Part shown: positions 56,963-64,000 of the stretch, in pieces
How the letters are laid out: every line of letters begins with the position of its first letter
Position numbering within the stretch: the first letter of the stretch is position 1
Assembly: GCA_036526255.1 (NCBI GenBank)
Contig: DATCYW010000017.1
Coordinates: forward strand, 1-64,000
Direction: 5' to 3'
Origin: Malonomonas sp036526255
Lineage (GTDB): Bacteria > Desulfobacterota > Desulfuromonadia > Desulfuromonadales > Geopsychrobacteraceae
DNA length: 64,000 bases
Notes under the pieces: generated by a model
Databases searched by the model: none
The model's input: the letters and a program-made list of their open reading frames with translations, nothing else
What the model was told of the DNA's origin: nothing
Position numbers and translations under genes: made by a program

Positions 56963-57277
56963 TTAGAGCGACAGGGTAATAATAATCAGCAAAAGCAGCA
57001 CGCCGCCGATGATCAGTGTCAGCGGTAACTTCTTGCCGGTCTGGGCCGGCGAAGTCTTTTCCAGCTTGCCGACCACCGGGAAGCGTTCTATCACCGTGCG
57101 CACATGCGGTGCGGTTTTGAGGGACTCGGTCAGATCCTGCCCGGCCTGATGAACCCCTTCGTGGTTACCCTTTTTCCAGCGCTCGCTGGCACTGACGTCA
57201 TAAACGGTGCCGCTGACAGCGACATAGGCCGGCTGGCCGTTACGGCCGTCGTTACTGGCCAGTTCCGCAGCATTCAT
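56963..57277 (-). CDS. Cytochrome b5-like domain protein with C-terminal membrane anchor
   Basis: 104 residues. The b5-like heme fold (about 14-73) shows PAYVAVSGTVYDVSASERW, with heme-ligand candidates His in NHEGVHQAGQDLT and His in APHVRTV. A single hydrophobic helix closes the protein (about 83-104), so it is tail-anchored with the heme domain on one membrane face. It lies 21 bases after speA and probably belongs to the polyamine operon transcript, though no functional link is known. An AGGGAGGAACC sequence precedes the ATG. Confidence 0.85.
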   Translation of the reverse strand: MNAAELASNDGRNGQPAYVAVSGTVYDVSASERWKKGNHEGVHQAGQDLTESLKTAPHVRTVIERFPVVGKLEKTSPAQTGKKLPLTLIIGGVLLLLIIITLSL

Positions 57278-57298
57278 CGGTTCCTCCCTCGCTCGAAT

Positions 57299-59212
57299 TC
57301 AATTTTCGTAATAGGTGTAGCCCTGTAACTGTTCGGCGAATTCCTGCAGAATCTGCTGCCGCTCAGCGACCGTGATCAGTTTGTTGCGTACGGCCTGTTC
57401 GGCGGTGACACGGAACTTCTCGCGCAGCTCCTTCGGGTTGTACTGAACCATGCTCAGCACGTCGGCAACCGAGTCGCCAGCCAGCTCTTTATTGACATCG
57501 AAACTGCCGTCGGCGTTGATCCGCACGCTGACCACGTGGGTGTCGCCGAACAGGTTGTGCAGGTCGCCGAGGGTTTCCTGATAAGCGCCCATCAGAAAGA
57601 CGCCGAGGATGTAGTCTTCATCGGCCCGCAGTGGATGCAGTGGCAGGGTGCGCTGTTCGCCACCGGCGAGGATGAAGCAGTCGAGCTTGCCGTCACAGTC
57701 GCAGGTCAGGTCGGAAATAATCGCATCGCGCACCGGCGCTTCGTTCAAGCGGTTGATCGGCATGACCGGAAACACCTGATCGATCGCCCAGGTGTCAGGG
57801 AGCGATTGGAAGACGCTGAAGTTGCCGTAATAGATATCGGCCAGCGAATGTCGCAGCCCTTGCAGCTCGTCTGGAGTGTGGCGGTTCTCCTCAAGCTTTT
57901 TCTCCACCTGCCGGGCAATACTCAGGAACAGGTTTTCCGCCAGCGAGCGCTGCCGCAGGGATATGTCGCCGTTGCGAAAGTGTTCACGGATCTGATCGCG
58001 GTTCTCCAGCGCCTCTGTGTAGGTCGCGACCAGGTCATCGCAATCAACCTGCAGGTGCAGTTCAAACTGGCGCGTAACCAGCGCTGGTGAATCTGCCGGG
58101 CAGTGCTTCGGCAGCGACAGGGGCTGGAACTCGAGAATATCGAGGATGTTGAACAGCAGCATGGTGGTGTGGGCCACGGTTGCTCGGCCGGATTCAGTAA
58201 TCAGGGTCGGGTGGGCGATCTGCTGCGGGGCCAGAGTCTGTGCTACGGTTTCAACAATGCAGCGGCCGTAGTCGGCCAGACTGTAGTTGCACGAATGGCT
58301 GTGTTTCGACTGGTTGCCGATGTAATCGACCGCCAGGCCGCCGCCAAGGTCGAGGTATTTCAGCGGCACGCCCTCGGCGGCCAGATCGGCGTAGAAGCGG
58401 CTGGCTTCGCGAACTCCGGCGCGGATCTCTTCCAGATCAGGGATCTGCGAACCCAGATGACAGTGGAGCAGCTGCAGGCAGTCGAGCTTGCCGACCTCGC
58501 GCAGTTCATCGACCACCGCCACCAGCTGCGCGGTGCTCAAACCGAAGCTGCTGCGGTCGCCACTGGTCTCGGTCCAGAGTCCGCCGACCTTCGCCGAAAC
58601 CTTGATCCGCACGCCGATCAGTGGAGCGATCCCGAGCTTGGCGCTGCGCTCCAGAATCAGCGCCAGCTCGCTGGGAGATTCAATGACAAAGAAGCAGCGG
58701 TAGCCGAGCTTGTTGGCCCAGAGCCCCAGATCGATAAATTCCCGGTCCTTGTAGCCGTTGCAGATCAGCAGCCCGCCGTCATGCAGGTTGGCCAGCGCCA
58801 GCAGCAGCTCAGGCTTGCTGCCAGCTTCGAGGCCGGTGTTGTAGATGGCGCCGAAACGGACGATCTCTTCGATGACCTGGGCTTGCTGGTTCACCTTGAC
58901 CGGGAACACGCCCTGATAGTTGGCTTGGTAGCCGGTGGCTGAAATCGCCGCGGCGAAACTTTCGTTGAGCTGCGCCAGTCGGACGTCAAGCAGATTTTCG
59001 ATCCGCAGCAGCAGTGGAAAGTTGTGGCCGCGCGCGCCGGCGCCGCCGACAATCTCGGTCAGCGGAACTTCGACCATGCCACTGGGAAAATCAACCTTGA
59101 CGGTGACATCGCCTTCAGCTGAGAGGTCGAAATTGCCGCCGCCCCACTGGCGGATGCCGTAGAGCTCTGCGGAATCCTCGCTGCTCCAGCCTGCTGCTTT
59201 GCGACGGTTCAT
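57299..59212 (-). CDS. speA: Biosynthetic arginine decarboxylase (PLP-dependent)
   Basis: 637 residues, the usual SpeA size. The PLP lysine is in VFPVKVNQQAQVI (near 105). The barrel continues with ASKPELLLAL-like and LLHCHLGSQIPD segments, and the substrate-site CDCDGKLDCF appears near 510. It makes agmatine from arginine. Its start overlaps the speE stop (ATGA), so agmatine production is tied to spermidine synthesis. A second, unrelated arginine decarboxylase lies two genes upstream. Confidence 0.95.
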   Translation of the reverse strand: MNRRKAAGWSSEDSAELYGIRQWGGGNFDLSAEGDVTVKVDFPSGMVEVPLTEIVGGAGARGHNFPLLLRIENLLDVRLAQLNESFAAAISATGYQANYQGVFPVKVNQQAQVIEEIVRFGAIYNTGLEAGSKPELLLALANLHDGGLLICNGYKDREFIDLGLWANKLGYRCFFVIESPSELALILERSAKLGIAPLIGVRIKVSAKVGGLWTETSGDRSSFGLSTAQLVAVVDELREVGKLDCLQLLHCHLGSQIPDLEEIRAGVREASRFYADLAAEGVPLKYLDLGGGLAVDYIGNQSKHSHSCNYSLADYGRCIVETVAQTLAPQQIAHPTLITESGRATVAHTTMLLFNILDILEFQPLSLPKHCPADSPALVTRQFELHLQVDCDDLVATYTEALENRDQIREHFRNGDISLRQRSLAENLFLSIARQVEKKLEENRHTPDELQGLRHSLADIYYGNFSVFQSLPDTWAIDQVFPVMPINRLNEAPVRDAIISDLTCDCDGKLDCFILAGGEQRTLPLHPLRADEDYILGVFLMGAYQETLGDLHNLFGDTHVVSVRINADGSFDVNKELAGDSVADVLSMVQYNPKELREKFRVTAEQAVRNKLITVAERQQILQEFAEQLQGYTYYEN

Positions 59213-60054
59213 TCGGCAATATTTTCTTTGGCGAAGGTCGGCAGCATGAAGGCACCCAGGTGCAGATCTTCGTTATAGTACTTGGTGTAGAAACCGCGGT
59301 TTGCAACCCGCTGACGATCGAAATCCTTGACCGGGTGATGCTTTTTACTGGCGAAAGCAAAGCTCCAGAAGCCGCTCGGATAGGTCGGGATGAACGCCTG
59401 GTACATCTCGACGATCGGATAGACGGCGCGCAGGTTGCGGTACATGTTTTTCTGAATCTCGGCGTGATAGAAGGGGGACTCACTCTGCGCGACCATGATA
59501 CCGTCCTCTTTCAGCGCACCATAGACCAGCCGGTAGAAATCCTCCTCGAACAGACCGACCGCCGGGCCGATCGGATCGGTGGAGTCGACCAGGATGACAT
59601 CGAACTCGTTCTGATGGTCGCGAATGTAAGCCAAGCCGTCATCGACATGCAGTTTGACTTTTGGATTGCTGCCGTCGATCTCGCAGGCCATGCTCGGCAG
59701 CAGTTCCACCGACTTGTCGATCACCAGCCCGTCAATTTCGCAAAGGGTTGCCAGTTCGACGCCGGGGTGCTTCATGATTTCACGGATGCTGCCGCCGTCG
59801 CCGCCGCCGATCACTAGCACCTGCTTCGGCGCCGGATGGGTAAACAACGCCGGGTGGACGATCATATCGTGATAGACGAATTCGTCTCGTTCGGTGACCA
59901 TGACCAGGCCGTCGAGCAGCATCATCTTGCCGTATTCCAGCGTGTTGATGATGTCCAGTTTCTGAAACTCGCTCTCGCCGGAGAAGAGGGTTTCGGTGAC
60001 TTTCATGCTGATGCCGACGTTTTCGCTGTGTTTTTCCGTGTACCAGAGATCCAT
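59209..60054 (-). CDS. speE: Spermidine synthase (polyamine aminopropyltransferase)
   Basis: 281 residues. The decarboxylated-SAM site is VLVIGGGDGGSIREI (near 81-95), and the catalytic aspartate region is VILVDSTDPIGPAVGL (near 155-170). The C-terminal SGFWSFAFASK is conserved. It transfers an aminopropyl group to putrescine or to agmatine. Downstream of the pyruvoyl decarboxylase gene and directly upstream of speA. No speB or speD is in the window. Confidence 0.95.
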   Translation of the reverse strand: MDLWYTEKHSENVGISMKVTETLFSGESEFQKLDIINTLEYGKMMLLDGLVMVTERDEFVYHDMIVHPALFTHPAPKQVLVIGGGDGGSIREIMKHPGVELATLCEIDGLVIDKSVELLPSMACEIDGSNPKVKLHVDDGLAYIRDHQNEFDVILVDSTDPIGPAVGLFEEDFYRLVYGALKEDGIMVAQSESPFYHAEIQKNMYRNLRAVYPIVEMYQAFIPTYPSGFWSFAFASKKHHPVKDFDRQRVANRGFYTKYYNEDLHLGAFMLPTFAKENIAE

Positions 60055-60092
60055 GCTGATGTCCTGTCGCTATATAGTTTATATGACTGTTG

Positions 60093-60554
60093 TTAGGCGA
60101 TGGTAATGACTGCGGCCAGGGCGCTGCCGAGTTGTTTGACCCGATGCTGTGCCGCGGTTGATTGAATACTGCTGACGCTCTGCCCGCGTCGCAGCAGCGC
60201 GGCTTCGGCCATGCGCCGGGCGATTCCTTCGATATCTTCCTTGTGTCCGCAGGCGGCGTAGGCTCTGGCAACACCGGCCGCGGCGCTGTCGGTCGGCCAG
60301 GCAACGGCGACTGCGGCGGAGATGATCTCGCCGGGGATTTCACTGCTGATTTGAGCGGTCAACGCCGGAACCAGCAGCGCTTCGTTCAGCGCTTGCGGGT
60401 CGGTTAATGCCGCACCAGGTGGCAGCAGTGAACAGCCGTCAATCAGGTTCAACTGACCGATTCCGGCTTCGATCCGCGCGCTGTCCAGAGCGTCGGCGCT
60501 GGTCGCCCCTTCGCTGGTGGCGCAACTGAGGAAAAATCTGGTGGCTTTATTCAT
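60093..60554 (-). CDS. Pyruvoyl-dependent arginine decarboxylase
   Basis: 153 residues resembling the archaeal PdaD/PvlArgDC family: the TSEGATSADALDSARIEAGI stretch, then GCSLLPPGAAL at the self-cleavage site, EIPGEIISAAVAVAWP and the final AAQHRVKQLGSALAAV. The serine before LLPP would become the pyruvoyl group; the residue before it is Cys where the archaeal enzyme has Ser. The protein would process itself into beta and alpha chains. The start is uncertain: ATG 60554 is chosen, with an alternative six codons upstream. It heads the polyamine operon. Confidence 0.85.
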   Translation of the reverse strand: MNKATRFFLSCATSEGATSADALDSARIEAGIGQLNLIDGCSLLPPGAALTDPQALNEALLVPALTAQISSEIPGEIISAAVAVAWPTDSAAAGVARAYAACGHKEDIEGIARRMAEAALLRRGQSVSSIQSTAAQHRVKQLGSALAAVITIA

Positions 60555-60742
60555 CCGGAAATCCGACTCCATCAGGGGGCAAATGAACAGATTCAGGTGT
60601 AACTATACTCGGTTGCCGTGGGTGTCAAGAGTTTATCATGATATGGCGGCTGGTTTCCTGCTTCTGCGGATGAATTTTTCCCGGCTCTGTGGTAAACAGA
60701 GCGAAATGAACGATCCAACTTGTGTTTGAAAGGATAAATAAG

Positions 60743-61555
60743 ATGACCAACGTGCAGAAAATCGGTTTCATTGGCGGCGGAAACATGGCCGAAGCGCTGA
60801 TCAAGGGGTTGCTTTCCGGAGGCTTTGCCGCCGAACGGATTATGGCTTCGGAGCCGAGTGAGCCCCGGCGTGAGCATCTTCACGATGAGTTTGCCATTGA
60901 GTTGACCACTGATAACCTCGAAGTGATGCGGAACTGTGAAATCGTCGTCCTGGCGATCAAGCCGCAGATCGCCGACGAGGTGCTGGCAGAGATCGCCGGT
61001 GAATATCGGGAAGAAAAGCTGCTGGTGTCAATCCTGGCCGGAGTCTCCTGTGCGGCTATAGAAAAATTCTTCCAGGGCGCACCGAGGGTGGTGCGGGTGA
61101 TGCCGAACACCCCGGCGCTGGTCGGTGAGGGGGCCAGCGCCATCTGTCGCGGCCATCACTCCAGTAAGGAGGACCTTGCTCTGGTAAAGACGCTACTTGA
61201 GGCGGTCGGCAGCGTACAGATTATCGACGAGCGGCAGATGGATGCCGCGACCGGTCTGTCCGGTTCGGGGCCGGCTTACATCTATACTGTTATCGAAGCG
61301 CTGGCGGATGGCGGGGTGCGCGAAGGCTTGCGGCGCGATGTCGCTCATCAGCTGGCGGTGCAGACGGTGGTCGGCGCGGCACTGATGGTACGTGAAACCG
61401 GCGAGCATCCGGCGATCCTGCGCGACCGGGTCTGTTCCCCCGGCGGCACCGCGATCACCGGTGTCAGCACGCTGGAAAAAAATGGTCTGCGAACCACCCT
61501 GATGGAGGCGGTTTCTGCCGCCGCCGCCCGTTCGCGTGAGCTGGGTGGTCACTGA
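60743..61555 (+). CDS. proC: Pyrroline-5-carboxylate reductase
   Basis: 270 residues. The NADP-binding IGFIGGGNMAEALIKGLL opens the protein; VRVMPNTPALVGEG lies near 115, and the C-terminal signature GLSGSGPAYIY leads to RDRVCSPGGTAITGVSTLE (near 220). It makes proline from glutamate-derived pyrroline-5-carboxylate. The ATG at 60743 has AAAGGAT ahead and the family N-terminus; a start seven codons upstream is less likely. It ends at a good terminator. Confidence 0.95.
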   Translation: MTNVQKIGFIGGGNMAEALIKGLLSGGFAAERIMASEPSEPRREHLHDEFAIELTTDNLEVMRNCEIVVLAIKPQIADEVLAEIAGEYREEKLLVSILAGVSCAAIEKFFQGAPRVVRVMPNTPALVGEGASAICRGHHSSKEDLALVKTLLEAVGSVQIIDERQMDAATGLSGSGPAYIYTVIEALADGGVREGLRRDVAHQLAVQTVVGAALMVRETGEHPAILRDRVCSPGGTAITGVSTLEKNGLRTTLMEAVSAAAARSRELGGH

Positions 61556-61566
61556 TTCCATTTTAT

Positions 61567-61602
61567 TGACCGCCTGTCCGGTCTTCCCGGCAGGCGGTTT
61601 TT
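61567..61602 (+). terminator. Intrinsic terminator of proC
   Basis: ACCGCCTG pairs with CAGGCGGT around a CCGG/CCGG inner stem, followed by TTTTT. Confidence 0.85.
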
Positions 61603-61623
61603 GCTTTTTGGCGGTAGGTTTTT

Positions 61624-62259
61624 ATGCTGATTGTCAACTTTTGGCCGTGCCTGCTGGCGCTGACGTTGCTCACCCTCACTCCGGGGGTTGATACCCTGCT
61701 GGTTATCCGTAACAGCGCCCGCGGTGGCTGGCGGGATGGTTTTGCCAGCAGTCTGGGCATCTGCAGCGGGCTGTTTGTTCACGCAGTGCTTTCAGCCGTT
61801 GGCATTTCGGTGATCCTGTTGCAGTCGGCGCTGGCGTTTAACCTGCTGAAGTTTCTCGGCGCCGGCTACCTGGTCTGGCTGGGCTTCTGCAGCCTGCGTT
61901 CGGCCGCGGTGCCGAAAAAGCTGGAGAACTTGTCCGCAACTGCAGGCAGCGTGGCAAAATTCAAGCTGCAACGTTCGTTACGCGAGGGATTTCTTTCCAA
62001 CGTCCTGAATCCCAAAACCATTATTTTTTATATGGCCTTTCTGCCGCAGTTTATCGACCCTGCCGGTTCGGCGCTGCAGCAATCGTTGTTGCTGGCGGCC
62101 ATCCACTTCTGTCTGGCGATGTTCTATCAGTGCGCCCTCGCTTTGCTGGTGCAACAGGCCGGTCAGTGGCTGAAAAACTGTCGTCTGCGGCGTTATTTGG
62201 ACGGTCTGACCGGAACAGTGCTGGTGCTGCTCGGTTTGCGTCTGGCGCTGGATCGGTGA
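61624..62259 (+). CDS. LysE/RhtB-family amino-acid exporter
   Basis: 211 residues with five to six membrane helices. The family start LALTLLTLTPGVDTLLVIRN carries the conserved PGP-like PGV at the end of helix 1, and the central FLSNVLNPKTIIFYMAFLPQF is the LysE signature. Probable substrates are homoserine, threonine, lysine or related amino acids. It sits between the proC terminator and the MFS gene, which starts ten bases later, so the two may be co-transcribed. Confidence 0.92.
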   Translation: MLIVNFWPCLLALTLLTLTPGVDTLLVIRNSARGGWRDGFASSLGICSGLFVHAVLSAVGISVILLQSALAFNLLKFLGAGYLVWLGFCSLRSAAVPKKLENLSATAGSVAKFKLQRSLREGFLSNVLNPKTIIFYMAFLPQFIDPAGSALQQSLLLAAIHFCLAMFYQCALALLVQQAGQWLKNCRLRRYLDGLTGTVLVLLGLRLALDR

Positions 62260-62268
62260 GGACAACGG

Positions 62269-63495
62269 ATGCTGAAACCTGAGCGGCTGCCCTTTCATTA
62301 TGGCTGGTTGATTGTCGTCACCGGTATCCTCACCCTGTTTGCTTGTCTGGGGTTGGCCCGTTTCGCCTTCGGTATGCTTTTGCCAGGGATGCGCGACGGG
62401 CTGGGGCTGGCCTACGATCAGCTGGGCTATCTCGGCACCGGCAATTTCGTCGGCTACCTGCTGTCGGTCGCGGTCACGCCGGCAGTGCTGCGCCGACTTA
62501 AGCCGCGCCTGACCATCAGTATCGGTCTGCTGCTGATTGCTGCCAGTATGGCGGGGATGAGCAACTGCGAACGTTATCTGCCGCTGCTGCTGCTCTATTT
62601 TCTGACCGGCATCGGCAGCGGGCTGGCAAATATTCCGATGATGGTGCTGATTGCGCACTGGTTTCGCCGCGAGCGGCGCGGCCGGGCGGCGGGGCTGATG
62701 GTCATCGGCAACGGCTCGGCGATCGTCTTTTCCGGGTTGCTGATCCCTTTTCTCAATCAACAATACGGCGCCGCCGGCTGGCGGGTCAGCTGGCTGCTGC
62801 TGGCCGGGATTTCCCTGTTGATCGGATTGCTGGTGGCGCTGCTGGTGCGCAACGACCCGGAGTCGATCGGGCTGGAACCGATCGGCGCCAAGCAATCGTT
62901 TGACGAGGCGACACTGGCGACCACCGAGCCGGCCAACAGCGGCCGGATTATGCTCTATCTCGGCCTGCTCTATCTAGCCTTCGGCGCAACCTACATGGTC
63001 TACGGCACCTTCATCGTCACCAGCATGGTCGAAGAATATGGCTTCAGTGAAGCGACCGCTGGCCAGTTCTGGTCGTGGGTCGGTTTTTTCAGCCTGTTCT
63101 CGGGGATCATCTTTGGCACTCTCTCGGATAAAATCGGCCGGCGCGGCGGGTTGATGGTGGTCTTCAGCGTGCAGACGCTGGCCTACCTGCTGGCCGGCTC
63201 CGGGCTGGGCGAGTGGGCGCTGATGGCTTCGGTGGCGCTGTACGGCATTGCTGCCTGGGCAATTCCGGCGATTATGGCTGCTACGGTTGGCGATTACATG
63301 GGCCTGACCAAGGCCGCTGCTGCCTTTTCTCTGATCACCTTCTTCTTCGCCGGTGGCCAAACCATCGGCCCGGCAATTGCCGGAATTATCGCCGAAAACA
63401 GCGGCAGCTTCGCCCCAGCATTTCTGCTCTCAGCGGGTTTGACTGGCGCTGCCGCGCTGGCGGCGCTGAAATTACCGAAGCCGCAAGCGAAGTAA
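62269..63495 (+). CDS. MFS transporter (YbfB/YjiJ-like)
   Basis: 408 residues with twelve predicted membrane helices. The opening HYGWLIVVTGILTLFACLGLARFAFGMLLPGM matches the YbfB/YjiJ subgroup of MFS proteins. Motif A-like GTLSDKIGRRGGLM lies near 285. Substrate unknown; related proteins are sugar or metabolite effluxers. It ends at a 22-bp terminator. Confidence 0.88.
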   Translation: MLKPERLPFHYGWLIVVTGILTLFACLGLARFAFGMLLPGMRDGLGLAYDQLGYLGTGNFVGYLLSVAVTPAVLRRLKPRLTISIGLLLIAASMAGMSNCERYLPLLLLYFLTGIGSGLANIPMMVLIAHWFRRERRGRAAGLMVIGNGSAIVFSGLLIPFLNQQYGAAGWRVSWLLLAGISLLIGLLVALLVRNDPESIGLEPIGAKQSFDEATLATTEPANSGRIMLYLGLLYLAFGATYMVYGTFIVTSMVEEYGFSEATAGQFWSWVGFFSLFSGIIFGTLSDKIGRRGGLMVVFSVQTLAYLLAGSGLGEWALMASVALYGIAAWAIPAIMAATVGDYMGLTKAAAAFSLITFFFAGGQTIGPAIAGIIAENSGSFAPAFLLSAGLTGAAALAALKLPKPQAK

Positions 63496-63507
63496 CTGCG
63501 GGACAGC

Positions 63508-63554
63508 AAAACGACAAAAGGGCTGCCGGAATCCGGCAGCCCTTTTGTCGTTTT
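63508..63554. terminator. Bidirectional 22-bp intrinsic terminator
   Basis: 63508-63529 pairs perfectly with 63533-63554 around a three-base loop, with T-rich ends. It separates the MFS gene from the convergent cytochrome gene. Confidence 0.92.
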
Positions 63555-63571
63555 GTTATCAATCAGCGCGT

Positions 63572-63889
63572 TCAGCCGCAGGATTGTGCGCCCCCGGAAT
63601 CCGAAGCGAAATCCTGCAGAAACAGGATCAGGTTTTCATGCTCCTCTTTGCTCATTCCCTCAATGATCTCCGGTCGGGCGACATGCAGATTGGTCTCGAT
63701 AAAGTTTTTCCACTCTGCTTTGGTCTTGTTCGATGGCGCAATTCTGCCGCCATGCGCCCCGCTGATGTGGCAGGAGCGGCAGAGCTGGTCGTAGGTTTTT
63801 TTCCCTTTGCGCGTGTTGGCTGCGTAGCTGGTTGCGGCCAATAGCAGCACCAGAAAACCGATCGTCGCGAGGGAGAGTCCTCTTTTCAT
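63572..63889 (-). CDS. Small periplasmic monohaem cytochrome c
   Basis: 105 residues. A signal peptide (1-23, cleavage near SYAA) is followed by one CXXCH motif, CRSCH (about 36-40), in an otherwise small class I fold. A methionine in EGMSKEEHENL (near 78) could be the distal heme ligand. The C-terminal CG adds one more cysteine of unknown role. It would carry electrons in the periplasm. AAGGAG precedes the ATG, and the HAMP protein gene ends 20 bases upstream, so the two share a transcript. Confidence 0.92.
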   Translation of the reverse strand: MKRGLSLATIGFLVLLLAATSYAANTRKGKKTYDQLCRSCHISGAHGGRIAPSNKTKAEWKNFIETNLHVARPEIIEGMSKEEHENLILFLQDFASDSGGAQSCG

Positions 63890-63909
63890 TACCGTTACTC
63901 CTTTGCGGA

Positions 63910-64000
63910 TTATTTTCTGAGAATATCCATCGCCTTTTCCAGCGAAACTTTCATCCGGTTAAACGCATCGGCCAGCAGCTTGATCTCGTCGTTGGTGTCG
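63910..64000 (-). CDS. C-terminus of a HAMP-domain protein (partial)
   Basis: Only the last 29 codons are in the window. They read TNDEIKLLADAFNRMKVSLEKAM, the second helix of a HAMP domain, and then end within ten residues. The protein therefore stops just after HAMP, unlike most chemoreceptors and kinases, and probably has its sensor or heme domain upstream. It sits directly upstream of a cytochrome c gene. Confidence 0.75.
   Translation of the reverse strand, partial: DTNDEIKLLADAFNRMKVSLEKAMDILRK

Overview
The window reads as chromosomal DNA of a GC-rich, Gram-negative bacterium of the Desulfuromonadales/Geobacter type (Desulfobacterota). This is inferred, not proven. The evidence is the order yqeY-cvpA-mutS2-dnaG-rpoD-tRNA-Ile2, a class A RNase P RNA, a CXXCH cytochrome beside a HAMP protein, a cytochrome b5-like small protein, and many small cysteine-rich proteins of the sort common in that group. 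Almost all of it is dense housekeeping sequence with short gaps and clear terminators. I see no prophage, CRISPR array, insertion sequence or defence island.

Layout. 1-141: the 3' end (domains V and VI) of a group II intron whose body lies outside the window. 142-2249 (-): nfeD and slipin membrane protein pair. 2441-9759 (+): yqeY, cvpA, mutS2, dnaG, rpoD, tRNA-Ile2 and a structured trailer ending in a terminator. 9774-14868 (+): Nif3-like protein, zinc-ribbon coiled-coil protein, rnpB, a cysteine-cluster protein, a LOG-family protein and an ATP-grasp-like protein. 14913-18153 (-): SH3 protein, SUI1/YciH and a membrane diguanylate cyclase, then a small zinc protein that closes the next operon. 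18173-23409 (-): a BMP-type nucleoside ABC importer with xanthine phosphoribosyltransferase, behind a promoter embedded in a large inverted repeat. 23516-24820 (-): M23 peptidase. 24952-30337 (-): sucA-sucB-lpd, the 2-oxoglutarate dehydrogenase complex, followed across a divergent gap by a YjfB-like small protein and by lipA, which makes the lipoyl cofactor for that complex. 31866-33471 (-): rubredoxin, elbB and a XRE-cupin regulator. 33690-36600 (+): HAD phosphatase, an unknown 89-residue protein, RluD-type pseudouridine synthase and PgeF. 36874-39674 (-): trkA-trkH potassium uptake. 39792 (+): HNH nuclease.

40151-50492 (-) is the most unusual region. It is an alpha-glucan operon that encodes a nucleotidyltransferase fused to a degenerate phosphomannomutase, a GH57 amylase, a GalT-like transferase with an HSH motif, and a 1547-residue GH13-glycogen synthase fusion that also carries an internal ribosome-binding site. 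No glgC is present, so how the sugar nucleotide for glycogen synthase is made here is open.

50591-56903 holds two single-domain receivers, a YhcC-type radical SAM protein, a possible leaderless membrane peptide, a UvrD/Rep helicase, OsmC and two NUDIX enzymes. 56963-60554 (-) is a polyamine operon with two unrelated arginine decarboxylases (pyruvoyl type and PLP type) around speE, ending in a cytochrome b5-like protein. 60743-64000 holds proC, LysE and MFS exporters, a small cytochrome c, and the C-terminus of a HAMP protein cut by the window edge.
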